Below are positions 1 through 10,858 of a DNA stretch of 64,000 nt, in pieces; the first letter of the stretch is position 1, and each line of letters starts with the position of its first letter. The position numbers were made by a program, and so were the translations under genes. The notes beneath the pieces are model-generated. The model was given only the letters and a program-made list of their open reading frames with translations, had not been told where the DNA came from and searched no databases. Where the stretch lies: the NCBI GenBank assembly GCA_010015805.1, contig ML978130.1, positions 372,001 to 436,000 on the forward strand, in the 5' to 3' direction. The stretch comes from Rhizodiscina lignyota (Eukaryota; Ascomycota; Dothideomycetes; Aulographales; Rhizodiscinaceae).

Positions 1-1
1 C

Positions 2-1189
2 ATATTCATTACGAGGATGCTCGGACTCCGATATATCTGGGTCGACTCGATGTGCATCATCCAAGATGACCCAGCAGACAAAGAGAAGGAACTGAAGGCG
101 ATGGCGCAGATATATAGAGATGCCTTTGTCACCATCTCTGCCGCCAGTACAAAGAGCTGTCAGGATGGTTTCCTGGCGAGGAGAAAGCCAAAGGCGTCTC
201 ATTATCCGCGGTTCACTCTACCGTACTGTGCGTGGGACGATGAGTCAAAGATTGGTAGCGTCGTTCTGCAACAGCAGTTCTACCATGACTTTCTTACCGA
301 ACCCATAAACAAACGGGCGTGGACTCTGCAGGAACGACTGTTGAGCCCGCGAATCCTCATATACGGTACTCATGAACTCTGGTGGCAATGTCAAGCTGAG
401 CAGCTTAGCAACGGCGGAACAGGCAAGTTCTACGATCCAGGCGCGGAACGTCTCTTGTCAGCCTTCTTCCAGCATGATAAGGAGACATTAACACACAAAG
501 AGTGGTGGTACTCTTGGGTCGATACCGTAATTGACTACACGCACCGGGAGCTCAGCTTCGAAGAGGATAAGCTAGTCGCGATATCCGCCATTGCCTCTCA
601 GTTCCAAGCCGTCCAGAGCAACGACTACCTCGCCGGATTATGGAAATCAACTCTGCTGATGGACCTCACGTGGATGATCGACCCATCAAAGAGTCAGCCT
701 CTGAAACCCCGACCATCTAAGTATGTGGCTCCCTCTTGGTCATGGGCCGCTGTGCAGGGAACAGTCTCATTTGCCTCATCCTGGAGCTCGGAGAACGAAG
801 CATCATATGCGGAAGTGTCGCGATGCGAAACCACCTTGTCAACTAATGAGCTCCCGACTGGTAGAGTCACTGCTGGCTTTTTGGAGGCTCGAGCAAAAGT
901 CAAAGAGGCGAGATGGAGATCACGAACGACCGACCTGCTCGATTATGAACCTTATGATCAGTCCAAAACAATTGGCAGGGCCTGGATGGACGCAGAGGAA
1001 GAGAAGCCAGAGAGACTCTTTTGTATCAGACTCGAGCGGAATGTCGGGCTTATCGTGACAGAGCAGAGTCCGTGTGTATTCCAGCGAGTGGGCTTCTTTG
1101 AGATAATTGGAGAGTCGAGTGAAGAGAGCGTTGCTCTCACGGATAAATGGTTCGAACAATGTGACACGCAGATAATTACGATAATTTAA
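2..1189 (+). CDS. HET-domain protein, 5' truncated by the window edge
   Basis: The reading frame is open from the first bases to a TAA at 1187-1189. It starts inside the HET domain with the diagnostic LGLRYIWVDSMCIIQDD, followed by MAQIYRDAFVTISAAS, a 'RAWTLQERLLSPRILIYG' segment and a C-terminal 'PSWSWA' motif. These are the conserved blocks of fungal heterokaryon-incompatibility (HET) proteins, which act in non-self recognition and cell death. About the first third of a normal HET protein is missing because it lies outside the window, so the ATG at 17 is internal and not the start. No frame break is seen in the visible part. The assignment to the HET family is secure; its recognition partner is unknown. 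Confidence 0.9.
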   Translation: MFITRMLGLRYIWVDSMCIIQDDPADKEKELKAMAQIYRDAFVTISAASTKSCQDGFLARRKPKASHYPRFTLPYCAWDDESKIGSVVLQQQFYHDFLTEPINKRAWTLQERLLSPRILIYGTHELWWQCQAEQLSNGGTGKFYDPGAERLLSAFFQHDKETLTHKEWWYSWVDTVIDYTHRELSFEEDKLVAISAIASQFQAVQSNDYLAGLWKSTLLMDLTWMIDPSKSQPLKPRPSKYVAPSWSWAAVQGTVSFASSWSSENEASYAEVSRCETTLSTNELPTGRVTAGFLEARAKVKEARWRSRTTDLLDYEPYDQSKTIGRAWMDAEEEKPERLFCIRLERNVGLIVTEQSPCVFQRVGFFEIIGESSEESVALTDKWFEQCDTQIITII

Positions 1190-1629
1190 GCATAACTGAA
1201 GGAGAGCGAGAGGAATGTGCAGAACAGATTAGATCTTTTTATGGAATTAATCCACATGGCTGCCTCAAGGGTAGTAAAATTGTTACCCGCCGGGTAAGTT
1301 ACGATAGCCTAAGGGCGAGGAGCTTTTGTATCTTACTTCAACGTAAGCGAGATTATCTCTGAAAGCTTAATTCTACATTCTCTAAAGTATAGATACGAAT
1401 ATCATATTAAGAAACCTTTATCTTCTTTTCCTGGTTATGGATGCTGTTCTCTGTCCTGAAAGTTGCGATTAACTTTGTCACTCTCCAGCTTGCATCCAAC
1501 AAGTCTCGCCGAGGTATGTAATCACGAGCCCCGCAAGCTTCAACGCAGTCGCTCTTTGTATGCTAATGGAGCACTTCTGACTTGAATTCCTGTTAATCAA
1601 GGTCCAGAAACAGCTTCACGAGCCAAAGC
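1190..1629. other. intergenic, promoter of the first CoA ligase
   Basis: No coding frame is supported. It holds a perfect 15-bp palindrome (separate entry) about 330 bp before the ligase start. Confidence 0.6.
1283..1297. promoter_or_regulatory. perfect palindrome TTACCCG-C-CGGGTAA
   Basis: Two 7-bp arms around one centre base contain CCG-N-CGG, the kind of everted CGG pair bound by Zn2Cys6 dimers. It lies upstream of the ligase at 1630. Function is inferred only; a few odd-centred palindromes of this length are expected by chance in 64 kb. Confidence 0.35.
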
Positions 1630-3397
1630 ATGGCTCCTAAAATATATTACGCCCCAAGATATTACTCGATACCCAATTTGGACCTCTTGTCCATTCTTTT
1701 CGGTCAGTACTACACCGGAGGATCTATGCAGGCTAATATCTCACAGTACGTAGATCCAAATGAACATTGTTTGTCAAAAAACGATGCTAAAATACACATT
1801 GATGCCGCCAATACTGCCAACTATCTCACTAAAGCCGGTTGCCGCAAACTACTAGAACAATTTGCATACAGTTTCCGCAATAAATTCGGCATCGGAGCAT
1901 CTGGTCATTCAAAAGATGTCATTGTCGGATTTTCCACTCTGCAAATTCTGCTCCCTATTGCATTCTACGGAACAATAGCTGCTGGCGGCATTTTCTCATG
2001 CGCAAGTCATTCCTTCACTGCGCCCGAACTTGCTCGGCAAATCAATCAAGGCGAAGCAAAAGTCGTGCTATGCAGTGCGGACCTCAAAGACATAGCAGTG
2101 GAAGCGGCGAAGTCATGTGGATTGGGCCTTGATAGAGTTCTCGTTCTGGATTCGACGCATGGCGCTTGGAGTTTCAAGTCGGTCGACGGGAAAATCGACT
2201 GTTGGGCAGAGAAACGTCTCACGTGGAAGAGAATTACCGATCCACAGGAGCTGGAAGACAGCATCATCAATTTGCTCTATTCTTCAGGTACCACCGGAGT
2301 CCCGAAAGGTAAGAGGACATGAGACCATTTGAATGAGAACAGGCCTAACAGGAGCAGCCGTCATGCTTTCGAACAAGATGATGGTCTCGCAGATATACAT
2401 CGCAGGGCAGACAGCTAGAGAATGGGCAACTCCGAGGGTCCTCTCTGGTGAACTGAAGCTGGGAGAAAATCGGACGATTGCTCATCTACCAGCTGCTCAC
2501 ATCGCTGGTGTAGCTGGATACTTCGTGGGTCCGATGTACTCTGGCGCATCATGCTACTGGATGAAGAAGTATGAGTGGAAAAAGTTCATCGAATACAACA
2601 GACAGCACCGGATAACCTCGTTTTTCACCGTGCCTGCGATCTGGGCCCGAATTGCTAAATCTCCGGATGTCACAGACCACTTCGATTCGCTGGTGGGTGG
2701 CGCTGGCGGAGCGGCGCCAATGGATGCGGACCTTTGCAACTCGGCTGGCAAGCGCTCTGGCATACAGCTCGTTGGGACGTATGGGATGAGCGAAACGACA
2801 GGCTCCGTATTAACGCTTCTGCCAGGCGTACTCGATGATACAGGAAGTGTTGGAACCATGCATCCGAATACCATATTCCTACTCGTCGACGATGACGGGA
2901 ACGATGTTGCCGAAGGCCAACCGGGTGAGCTATGGGTGAAGGGTCCGACATTGACGAAAGGATATTACAGAAATCCAGAAGCGACGAAAGCGGCATTCGT
3001 GGATGGATGGTACTGCACCGGAGATATCATTCAACAGCGAAGTAATGGGCTCTGGTATGTCACGGATCGTAAGAAAGAGCTCATCAAGTATAAGGGACTC
3101 CAGGTAGCGCCTGCTGAGCTTGAGGGTCTGCTGTTATCACATCCATTGATTGACGATGTCGCGGTCATCGGAGTCCCTGGTGATGGCACAGAAGTTCCGC
3201 GAGCTTATGTTGTTGCGAATAGAGACAACATCTCTGAGGAGGACATAAAGAACTTTGTCAAGGGGAAGCTCGCAGATTACAAGCAGCTCCGCGGAGGGGT
3301 GACGTACATTGACTGTATACCCAGGAACGCAGTTGGGAAGATTCTTAGGAGAGAACTGAGGGACATGGCAAAGAAGGAGACTCGAGCCCGATTATGA
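1630..3397 (+). CDS. AMP-binding acyl/aryl-CoA ligase (4CL/luciferase-like), PTS1 ARL
   Basis: Adenylate-forming ligase, about 574 aa, in two exons (1630-2308 and 2352-3397). The 43-bp intron interrupts the P-loop LLYSSGTTGVPKG, and joining the exons restores its continuation AAVMLSNK. Later core motifs are YGMSETTGS, GWYCTGD, the hinge 'DRKKELIKYKGLQVAP' and the C-terminal lysine motif 'RNAVGKILRREL'. The protein ends ARL, a plausible peroxisomal PTS1. The family activates a carboxylate with ATP and transfers it to CoA; in fungi, peroxisomal members handle fatty, phenylpropanoid or other aryl acids. It is convergent with the deacetylase gene, 194 bp away. A second ligase follows at 8358. The intron is short but the join is clean. 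The substrate cannot be read from the sequence. Confidence 0.88.
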
Positions 3398-3591
3398 TAT
3401 TCTGATCATAGCTTTTATTTGTTGTAGAGAAATAGCTGTTTCATGAACGTGATCGGTTCTGTGCCGAAATCCGTATCGCCTTATGGATTATCAGCCCCCA
3501 AGAATGAGCGAGTCCGATAAGCTGAATAAGCTGTATAAGCCATAAATCATTAGTATCTTCCGGGTGAGGGAGCTGGATCCATCTGCAGCAA

Positions 3592-5184
3592 TCAGAGTCT
3601 CGCCTTCTGCTGTTGCGCGCTCAGCCAGTCTCGGGCGATCTCCTCATGTGTACAGAACTTCACCTGATCACCCCATCCCTTCAACCAAGTCATGATCCTT
3701 TCCGACATTCCAATAATATGCGCCATACCACTAGTGTCCGGATGCATCAAAATCGGGAAGACGAAGTCTTCATTACTGTTCTCCCAGAGCCAGGTAAACT
3801 TGTCCTTCCACATTTGTTCAATTACCCGCGTCGCGACATATCCATGACTGTTAGGAGTATGTGGAAGATACTGTAGCGGCATCATATCTTCGTTGTACCA
3901 ACCGCAGGGGACCTCGACGAGAGGGTGCACGCCCTGTTGTGGGTACGCTTCGTGGTCAGATGCAAGAACTGTGGGGTGGAGCCAGGAAGATGCTGGTTGC
4001 GAGAAATCGATCGTCTTAATCGGTGGGTCATTCGGAGTCCAATATGGCTGAGAGTCGTGGTGATTCATCGAAGTGTCGTAAAGGAAATTGCGTTCACGTA
4101 GCAATTCCACGGTCGTCTCGCGGATCGTGTACATCGGAGCGCGATAACCGCGAGGTTTCTTGCCAGTGATTTGAGTGCAGACTTCGATGCACTTATCAAG
4201 TACATCGCGCTCTTGATCTAGCGTCATTTGATATATGCCTTCGTGAGAATAGCCATGAAGTCCAACCTCGGCGCCGGATGCGACGACTTTTTTGACACTT
4301 TCGGGAAACGTCTCCATTGTGTGGCCAGGAATGAACCAGGTGACTTTATCCGCGATCTGGAGCTTTTCCAGAACTCCAAGTAAGCGGATGGATCCCACAC
4401 GGCCCGAAAAGATGCCCGAGCTGTAGTCTGCCATGTTGTTGTCCGGGTGGCATCCTGTTCCAAGCCAATGAGAGACTGCATCAAAGTCGAATGAGAGAGC
4501 AACCTTGACACGTCGACCACCTTTCTTGGACAGCTGCATTGGAATAGACGTTGCTGTATCGCTTGTAGATCCAGCCGCTGTACTTAGCACTTGATATTCG
4601 CAGTCCATCGGCATACCTGCATTCACAGGAGCCATATCCTGCGGACAAGCGCTCATAACGATAACAACATCGACTTCCGCCTTGAACACCACGTATTGAC
4701 CTTTCTCACTCACTGGCGCTTGCGTATCAAGTCCGCCACGCTGATTGACAGGAACATTCATGAAGAGATTCAGCGGATCTGGAGTCCACGCATCTGGGAT
4801 TGCAATTGCTGGGTGATCGGTCTTCAGCGTCGTATGCAGATTATGCGAACAGTTATCGTGCCATCCTTGAGCTCCAAGCATCCGGTATCGTTCCGAATCG
4901 CAGGCAGACCATAACATATCATGTACACCTGGCGTCGTGTCCTCGATGAGCGTCACCATTGGTTTGCGCTTACTGCTCACGAGTGTGTCGTTGACGCTCA
5001 GAGAAATCTTGGAGAGTACGGTGCGGCAGTGGACCATAGAGAGATAGTCGAATGCATCGTTGGGATTAAAGGCCCAGAAGTCAACCACTTGCTTGCCGTA
5101 CGTGTTGATGATTTTGATGGACTCGCCCTTGCGGACCAGTACAGAGACGGACTTGCGGGCTGGAATGATGCCTGATTGAGACAT
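3592..5184 (-). CDS. DUF1989 - NodB polysaccharide-deacetylase fusion, C-terminus ARL
   Basis: Single exon, 530 aa. Residues about 5-205 form a DUF1989 (urea-carboxylase-associated) domain with 'DTTPGVHDMLWSACD', 'WHDNCSHNL' and 'SACPQDMAPVN'. Residues about 225-520 form a NodB/CE4 deacetylase-like domain: SFDFDAVSHW at about 231, the HGYSH metal pair (H310, H314) and GYRAPMY at about 347. It resembles the amidase-type NodB branch (PuuE/PgdA-like) more than chitin deacetylases. DUF1989 pairs in bacteria include carboxyguanidine deiminase; NodB enzymes hydrolyse C-N bonds in amides. A role in nitrogen release from a small amide or ureide is therefore an inference. There is no signal peptide, and the end KARL fits PTS1, so the peroxisome is more likely than the cell wall. 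Start chosen at the only ATG before the first conserved block. Confidence 0.88.
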   Translation of the reverse strand: MSQSGIIPARKSVSVLVRKGESIKIINTYGKQVVDFWAFNPNDAFDYLSMVHCRTVLSKISLSVNDTLVSSKRKPMVTLIEDTTPGVHDMLWSACDSERYRMLGAQGWHDNCSHNLHTTLKTDHPAIAIPDAWTPDPLNLFMNVPVNQRGGLDTQAPVSEKGQYVVFKAEVDVVIVMSACPQDMAPVNAGMPMDCEYQVLSTAAGSTSDTATSIPMQLSKKGGRRVKVALSFDFDAVSHWLGTGCHPDNNMADYSSGIFSGRVGSIRLLGVLEKLQIADKVTWFIPGHTMETFPESVKKVVASGAEVGLHGYSHEGIYQMTLDQERDVLDKCIEVCTQITGKKPRGYRAPMYTIRETTVELLRERNFLYDTSMNHHDSQPYWTPNDPPIKTIDFSQPASSWLHPTVLASDHEAYPQQGVHPLVEVPCGWYNEDMMPLQYLPHTPNSHGYVATRVIEQMWKDKFTWLWENSNEDFVFPILMHPDTSGMAHIIGMSERIMTWLKGWGDQVKFCTHEEIARDWLSAQQQKARL

Positions 5185-6633
5185 TCTGATGTGAAGAGAC
5201 TAACGAGATTTTACTTGTTTAAAGCTCGGTCGGGAATTGAGATTGTCGGTTGTCAGCCGAATGAAGTATGACGCAGGATGGAGGCCGCCCAATTTTCTCA
5301 GATTTGCAGGCCGCACTTCAAGCACGGGAGTCCACCAACTGTTAACGAATCCAAGGAATTTAGAAGCCAGTTGCGTGTGCAAGCAGTATTTATGCTGATG
5401 CCAAAGAAATGCAAATCATGCTTCAACCTGGCATCAAAGAGGGGTCAAACAGCTCGGCGACTCAGGAGCTCGACGTGGAAAAGACAGCGGAGATGAACTG
5501 CTGATTGAATATAGATGTAGCCTTGCACTGTGAACATTGTCCAGTCAAACCGACGACCCCGATGATCCCGGAATGATAAGATGGAAATATCACCGATAGA
5601 CTGCACAAAGCTCTTACATAAAAAATATGAGAGAGAATTCGTAAGCGGCCGGCCGAAGACTGTCGTGCGGTGGTTAGCCCTGATGTGTACGAAGATAGAC
5701 ATTTGGAAGATTTCAATCTGGAACAGCATCTTCATGAGTATAATGCTCCAGCTTCGCTCCCGCAAAGAGTAAACGTTCCATTGTATGTCGCTGCTTTAGG
5801 CGGGGCACGTCCCAGGAGTCAGAAGTCAGAAAGAGCCCAGAACGATAGCTTGTTGCGGGGTTCTTGAGCCGCAGCACATATCACTCTACAGTATATCAAA
5901 ATGACTGGTCGTACACAATAACCTGAGTTGAAGAAAAGACGGAAAGATCGAGAGGGAAAAGACTGCGCTGAGAACGCAGGACACGAGGGTAAACTCCCGC
6001 ACTTATGCCGGAATTTACCCGAGAAACCCCCTCCAAAGGGGAAAAATCCCCCGAGCACTGCGAAAGCAATCTCGTTGGCGTTGAAAATGCGTTCTATGAA
6101 TGTAAAATGGAGTGCTCTTGCTTTTGCCTTTCTTTTGCCTTACTATGAACCACTACAGTCGTACGGGGTATTTCAAGCCCAGTCAAAAGATTTAAATCGC
6201 GCTTCTGAACTTTCCGAGACGTCGGCTAGACCTTACGAGCGCTTGATATTTTAATCAAAATCTGGCTAGATACAGTTGAGTTCGTCTGTCCGCACATAAT
6301 TCGCTTCTGTCTGCCACATATCACTTTGTATGTTTGAGAATTGAGGATTTGCCAAAGCCAGTGCAATTGGTGTTCCCGTAACGCGGCTACAAACCGGAGA
6401 TGAGCCGCACTGTTTGGGTGGAGCGCACCCAGAACTTAGGTGGCTTGTTCCCTCCCGACGGCCTAGCTTCTTTCTCTTTGTACCCACCTCCCCGCTTGAG
6501 GGATGCTTCAAGAGCGGAGAAAAGGCCGCGACATTGAACTTCAATACATTTAAATATTGCCCCCTATTCTTCACTAATTTCTTCACCCTTTCACCTTCTG
6601 TTAAAGTATTGACTGTTCGTAGAAAAGGCAGAC
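5185..6633. other. intergenic, divergent promoter region (deacetylase / alcohol dehydrogenase)
   Basis: 1.4 kb between two divergent genes. Short open frames here have no recognisable domain, and I support no gene. It contains the inverted repeat at 5987-6020. Confidence 0.6.
5987..6020. repeat. inverted repeat GGGTAAA ... TTTACCC
   Basis: Seven-base arms (5987-5993 and 6014-6020) flank 20 bases. The GGGTAA half matches the arms of the palindrome at 1283-1297. Possible shared regulator site; weak evidence. Confidence 0.3.
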
Positions 6634-7858
6634 ATGGGCTCAGATAACATCCCAGAGCGCATGCTCGCGGCACAGGTCACTGAGGCAAGCAAATTTATGG
6701 TCGAAATTGGATATTTATAGTTCCTACTCTAATTCATACAAAAGTACAACAAACCGTACACAATTCATGAGATCGCTGTGCCCAAGAACCTTGACCCCCA
6801 GGATATCCTCGTCAAGGTTGCCGTCGCCTCATTATGTCACACAGATAACATGGTTATTGCTGGTCAATTCTTTACGCAACTCCCATGCACGGCATCGCAT
6901 GAGGGTTCAGGAACAGTAAGATCTTCACGCAATAGCAAATATCTCAACATTCAAGCGTAAAGCTGATACGACTCGAGAATAGGTCGTCTTGACAGGTTCT
7001 GAAGTGAAAAACTTCAAACCTGGCGATCGCGTCATGTGCGCCATTCCTTATCACCAATGTGGCATATGCAACGACTGTCAATCCGCCAGTGCCCAGTACT
7101 GCGCGAAGCAGAGCCTGACAGGCGTCAAACGCGACGGTTGTTTCGCAGAGTACGTTGTCGTAGACGGCCGGACGAGTATTAAGCTGCCGGACCGCGTGAG
7201 CTTCGAGACGGCGGCGCCAATGGCGTGTGCGGGACTCACGATTTTCAGAGGCGTGTTGCAGAGCGAATGTCATGCCGGTGAGTGGATGGGCATTGTCGGC
7301 GCTGGCGGCTCATTGGGGCACTTGGGGATTCAGTTTGCGAAGGCGATGGGTATCATGGTTGTGGGGGTTGATGCGAGGGACGAGGGGTTAGCATTAGCAA
7401 AAGAGACGGGCGCAGATATCGTTGTCGATGCTCGAAAGGGTGCAGAGCAAGTTGTAAAGGAAGTCGAGGCTGTCACCGGAGGCGAAGGTTGCAAGAGCAC
7501 GCTGATGGTGAGCGACGCAGATGGAGCCGTCGCACTTGGGTGCAAGATCACACGCATGCACGGGACATTGGTCCAAATTGCGCAGCCCGAGACGATCAGT
7601 ATACCGTTCCACGAAGTCGTCTTCAGAGATATCAAGATTCATGGGAGCTTGATGTCGTCTGTCGCTGAGGCAACACGGATGCTGGATGTAGTGGCTGAAC
7701 ATGGTGTGAGTGTTGAGAAGAACGTGTTCCATGGGCTGCACGAAATTCCGAAGTTGATGGATCTTGCGCACGGAGGGAAGATGAAGGGGAAAGGCATGAT
7801 TGTCGTGGATCAGGAGCAGATTGATAGGCAGAACAGTCAAGGTTTGAAGCTTTCTTGA
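6634..7858 (+). CDS. zinc-dependent alcohol dehydrogenase (MDR family)
   Basis: Three exons (6634-6684, 6745-6915, 6983-7858) give 365 aa. Exon 1 reads MGSDNIPERMLAAQVTE and exon 2 continues YNKPYTIHEI, which fits the family only if the first intron uses a GC donor (gcaagc, 6685) and an AG acceptor (6744); a CTAAT branch site lies at about 6730. Catalytic zinc ligands are Cys48 and His69-Glu70 (SHEGSG). The structural zinc lobe is C100-x2-C-x2-C-x7-C114 (CGICNDC...C). The Rossmann motif is GAGGSLGHLG. The family oxidises alcohols with NAD(P); the fungal ADH1 class is the closest. There is no targeting signal, so it is probably cytosolic. It lies between two CoA ligases, so an alcohol-aldehyde-acid-CoA route is a reasonable guess. 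Confidence 0.9.
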
Positions 7859-8357
7859 GGCAGCGTGGTATTGTATGGCATAGGCAACTCGAAAATCTAT
7901 TTCACAGGACGCTGAGCAGGGCTTACGATCACTGTCAAAAGACATCTAACCTTGAAAGGCATAATTGCGGGTACTCTTCTCCGCCACGCGCCCCTGTCTC
8001 ATCAGATGCAGCACGTACCTCGCTGCTTTGTTCCGCCACCCCCACAGCTTGAGGCATGATTCAACTGTCGTATGGGAGGCTGAGGGTTTCTCTGACTCGT
8101 GCCTCGCTCCTTTCTCCACACCCCGCAATCCGGTACAAACCCTCGCCATTCTCCAGGAAATCGTGACCTCCACCGAGGATATTGCGTGCGAGTAGTATGT
8201 ACCGAAGGGGACCAGAAAATACCGATAAGTATATCCTGTCTTCGGCAACACCATATCTTTGCTGCAGTCATTCATTCCACTGTTCAATTCTAAACCTAGA
8301 ATGTTTCTCTACCTCATGGCGGTCTAACTTTAGCTGACTCTCTGCCCATTCCTCAAT
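7859..8357. other. intergenic, promoter of the second CoA ligase
   Basis: No supported gene; the open frames are short and lack motifs. Confidence 0.6.
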
Positions 8358-10272
8358 ATGGACGTCCTTAAGCCGGACTACACGCGTTTCCTCGGTCCAG
8401 AGTCTCCAGATCCTGTCAAAACGAAATACCAACCTCATGCTCGCCCGATTTTCTCCTCTCCATACGGCCCATTCCCGCCAACGCCTCCAGATCTCAATGT
8501 TCATGAATTGTGCTTTCCGCCTCAGAATCCTCTCCCTCCAGACTACCCTCTATTCATCAATGCTGTGACAGATGAGCGTGTCACACTCCACCAATTCTAT
8601 CATCGCGTCTGCGCTTTGGCGAGGGTCTTACAACACGATGGGCCGAATCCGCTGAAGCTTGACAGGAGTCCTGTTGACGACAAGGAGGATGGAGAGATCA
8701 TGGGACTTTTCTCAAGAAACCATATTCATTACCCGATGCTCGCACACGCATGTTTCCGATCTGAGATTGTCTTTGGCGGCATCAGCCCGTCAAGCACTCC
8801 GTATGAGTTGTGGTGGGTGCTGCGGAAAATGCAAATCACCAGCTTTGTATGCCATGAGACCCTGCTGCATGTTTTTGAAGAAGCGCTGAAGCTGGGGAGC
8901 GGCGAAGGAGATAAGGGCTCGAATCTGCGTCTCGTTCTAGATCCGCACAAGGTTATCGTGCTCAGCGACAATCCTGAATTGGACACAGTATCTGGATATC
9001 CAACGGTAGAAAGTCTAGTTCGGATGGGCTCTAAACTTCCTGAAATACCACGCAGACTACATGGAGGCAACAAGCTATGCTTTCTTTTCCAGTCCTCAGG
9101 CACCTCAGGTCTTCCAAAGGCAATGATGATATGCCACAAGAACGCTGTGCACACCGCTATGCAGGGTATGATAACTGCCACTCAATCTGCACGATTCGCC
9201 GGAGTGGAGCCACTGCAGCCGCAACGTGTACTGGGAGTCGTCCCCGCCTACCACTCGTACGGAATGATCCTCTGGATTCTGAGAGTCAATCTACAGCAGC
9301 TAACGAACGTCATGCTGCCGAAGTGGGACGTCGAACTCGCTCTACGAAGTATTCAGAAATACAAGCTCACCATGTTGCCTTTGGTCCCACCATTGGTGCG
9401 GCAACTAGCACAGAGCCCACTAACAGCGAAATACGATTTGAGCAGTGTAACGACATGTTCTAGTGGATCGGCCTATCTGCCATCGGATGTGGCGTACCAA
9501 TTGGCGGAGAAATTACCTCAAGGGGCAAGTCATCCAATTCCGAGCGGGTATGGGTTGAGCGAAGCCGCAAGCATCGCCAGTCCGGCAGCGCCTGGTATCT
9601 TTGGTCTTCCAGAGTCGAAGCCTGGAACCATTGGATTCCTCTTACCTGGTATGGATGCGCGAGTGGTGGATCCAGATACGCTGAAAGATGTATCAAAGGG
9701 ACAGAAAGGCGAACTATGGACGCGAGGAAATGTTGTCACCCCAGGATATTTCAAGGATCCAAAAGCGACAGCGGATATATTTAGTGAGCCGGGTTGGCTG
9801 AGAACGGGCGATTTGGTAATGCGCGATGAGGACGATCGGATCATCTACCTTGACCGATTAAAAGAGATGATTAAGGTCAAAGGGTTACAGGTCGCAGCTA
9901 CTGAAGTAGAAGATACGCTGCTCGATCATCCTGAAGGTTTCGTGAGAGATGCATGCGTTGCTGGCATCGATAATGGACGAGGCGATGGGAGTCTGTTCGT
10001 AAGAGCCTGGGTGGTCTTGTCAGCTGAGGGGAAGAAACAACCAGACGAAGCTGTGGCGAGGAAGCTAAAGGAGCATGTGGAGTCACGCTTGAGCCGGCAC
10101 AAATGGCTCACAGGAGGGATTGAGATTGTCGATGCGGTGAGTATTGTTGGTCGGGTGGAATCGAATCCATTCTGACTTGTACAAGATACCGAGAACGCCA
10201 TCTGGGAAGATGTTGAGAAGGGAGATGAGGGACATGTACTATGCGCGTTTGAAGGAGAAGAGCAAGTTGTAA
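8358..10272 (+). CDS. AMP-binding acyl/aryl-CoA ligase with canonical PTS1 (SKL)
   Basis: Two exons (8358-10136 and 10186-10272), 621 aa. Motifs in order: LFQSSGTSGLPKAMM (P-loop), YGLSEAAS, 'GWLRTGDLVMRDEDD', 'DRLKEMIKVKGLQVA'. The single 49-bp intron sits before the last 28 codons and has a CTGAC branch site. Without it the frame ends in 'RVESNPF'. With it the protein ends with the conserved lysine motif 'PRTPSGKMLRREMRD' and the tail KEKSKL. SKL is the canonical peroxisomal signal, so a matrix peroxisomal CoA ligase is well supported. It probably shares a pathway with the ARL-ended ligase at 1630, but the two are clearly diverged in their N-terminal halves and not recent duplicates. The substrate is unknown; 4-coumarate-CoA-ligase-like aryl acids or medium-chain acids are the usual choices. 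Confidence 0.9.
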
Positions 10273-10358
10273 TACTGAATACTGAGTCTCACCTCCTCTC
10301 AGAGGAGCACGATCAATTGCGGCTCCTCGGAGGTAATTATCGGGTTGAGACGAGAACT

Positions 10359-10858
10359 TCAGCCCCTTCTCCTACTGTATGTTCCGCGTGTTCGCGGAGT
10401 GCTTTGGGCCTCCTCGTCATAATCATCCGCTCGCAGATAGTGCTCTTGCGCCCACACCGCCTCGTCTCTTCCTCCACGAGCCTCTTTCAGGTACTTAGAG
10501 AACGCATTGGACATTTCCACAACTTGCTCGAAGTGATCTCTTTTAAGATTGATTTTGGCGGCATGCTTCTGATTGGCGTCGTACTCTGCGAGCGTAACTG
10601 CGGTCTGAAAACCTGCTTGGAGTGAGCTCGAGCTGATGCACTGGGCAGAAATCTGAAGTCCTACAGTTTCGAATATCCCTCCCGTTCCAATCCAAATCTT
10701 TCACTATCGGATCTCTCAGAACGAAGTCTCGTGCATCGTCATCAATCTCCATATTCGTCCTATCTTTCTTCAATTTGGCAAAGTTATTATTCTATAACTT
10801 TTGCCTTTCCTTCTCACTGAAGCCCTTGTAATGAAGATAGATGATAATGACTGAGGTT
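10359..10858 (-). pseudogene. C-terminal relic of an AAA+ ATPase (DUF7025-AAA type)
   Basis: On the minus strand the tail of a fungal AAA+ ATPase is readable. It begins 'IYLHYKGFSEKERQKL', then meets an in-frame TAG (10792-10794) where the family has Trp. It continues 'NNNFAKLKKDRTNMEIDDD', 'KDLDWNGRDIRN', a 52-bp intron, 'FQTAVTLAEYDANQKHAA' and 'RDHFEQVVEMSNAFSKYL', and stops at 10359. The GRDIRN...FQTA...DHF..VV pattern is typical of the arginine-finger/lid region of these proteins. The Walker A and B parts are not found upstream, where unrelated sequence runs to the transporter. The TGG-to-TAG change is the direction that RIP or simple decay gives. I read it as a truncated, dead copy. Confidence 0.75.

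Noticed and set aside
1695-1745. Possible extra intron in the first CoA ligase (GTCAGT ... CTAATATCTCACAG)
   Set aside because: Splicing it would shift the frame and bring in a stop within a few codons, while the unspliced frame stays open.
5928-6673. Open frames of 108 and 135 codons between the deacetylase and the dehydrogenase
   Set aside because: No recognisable motif; the second overlaps the first exon of the dehydrogenase antisense.
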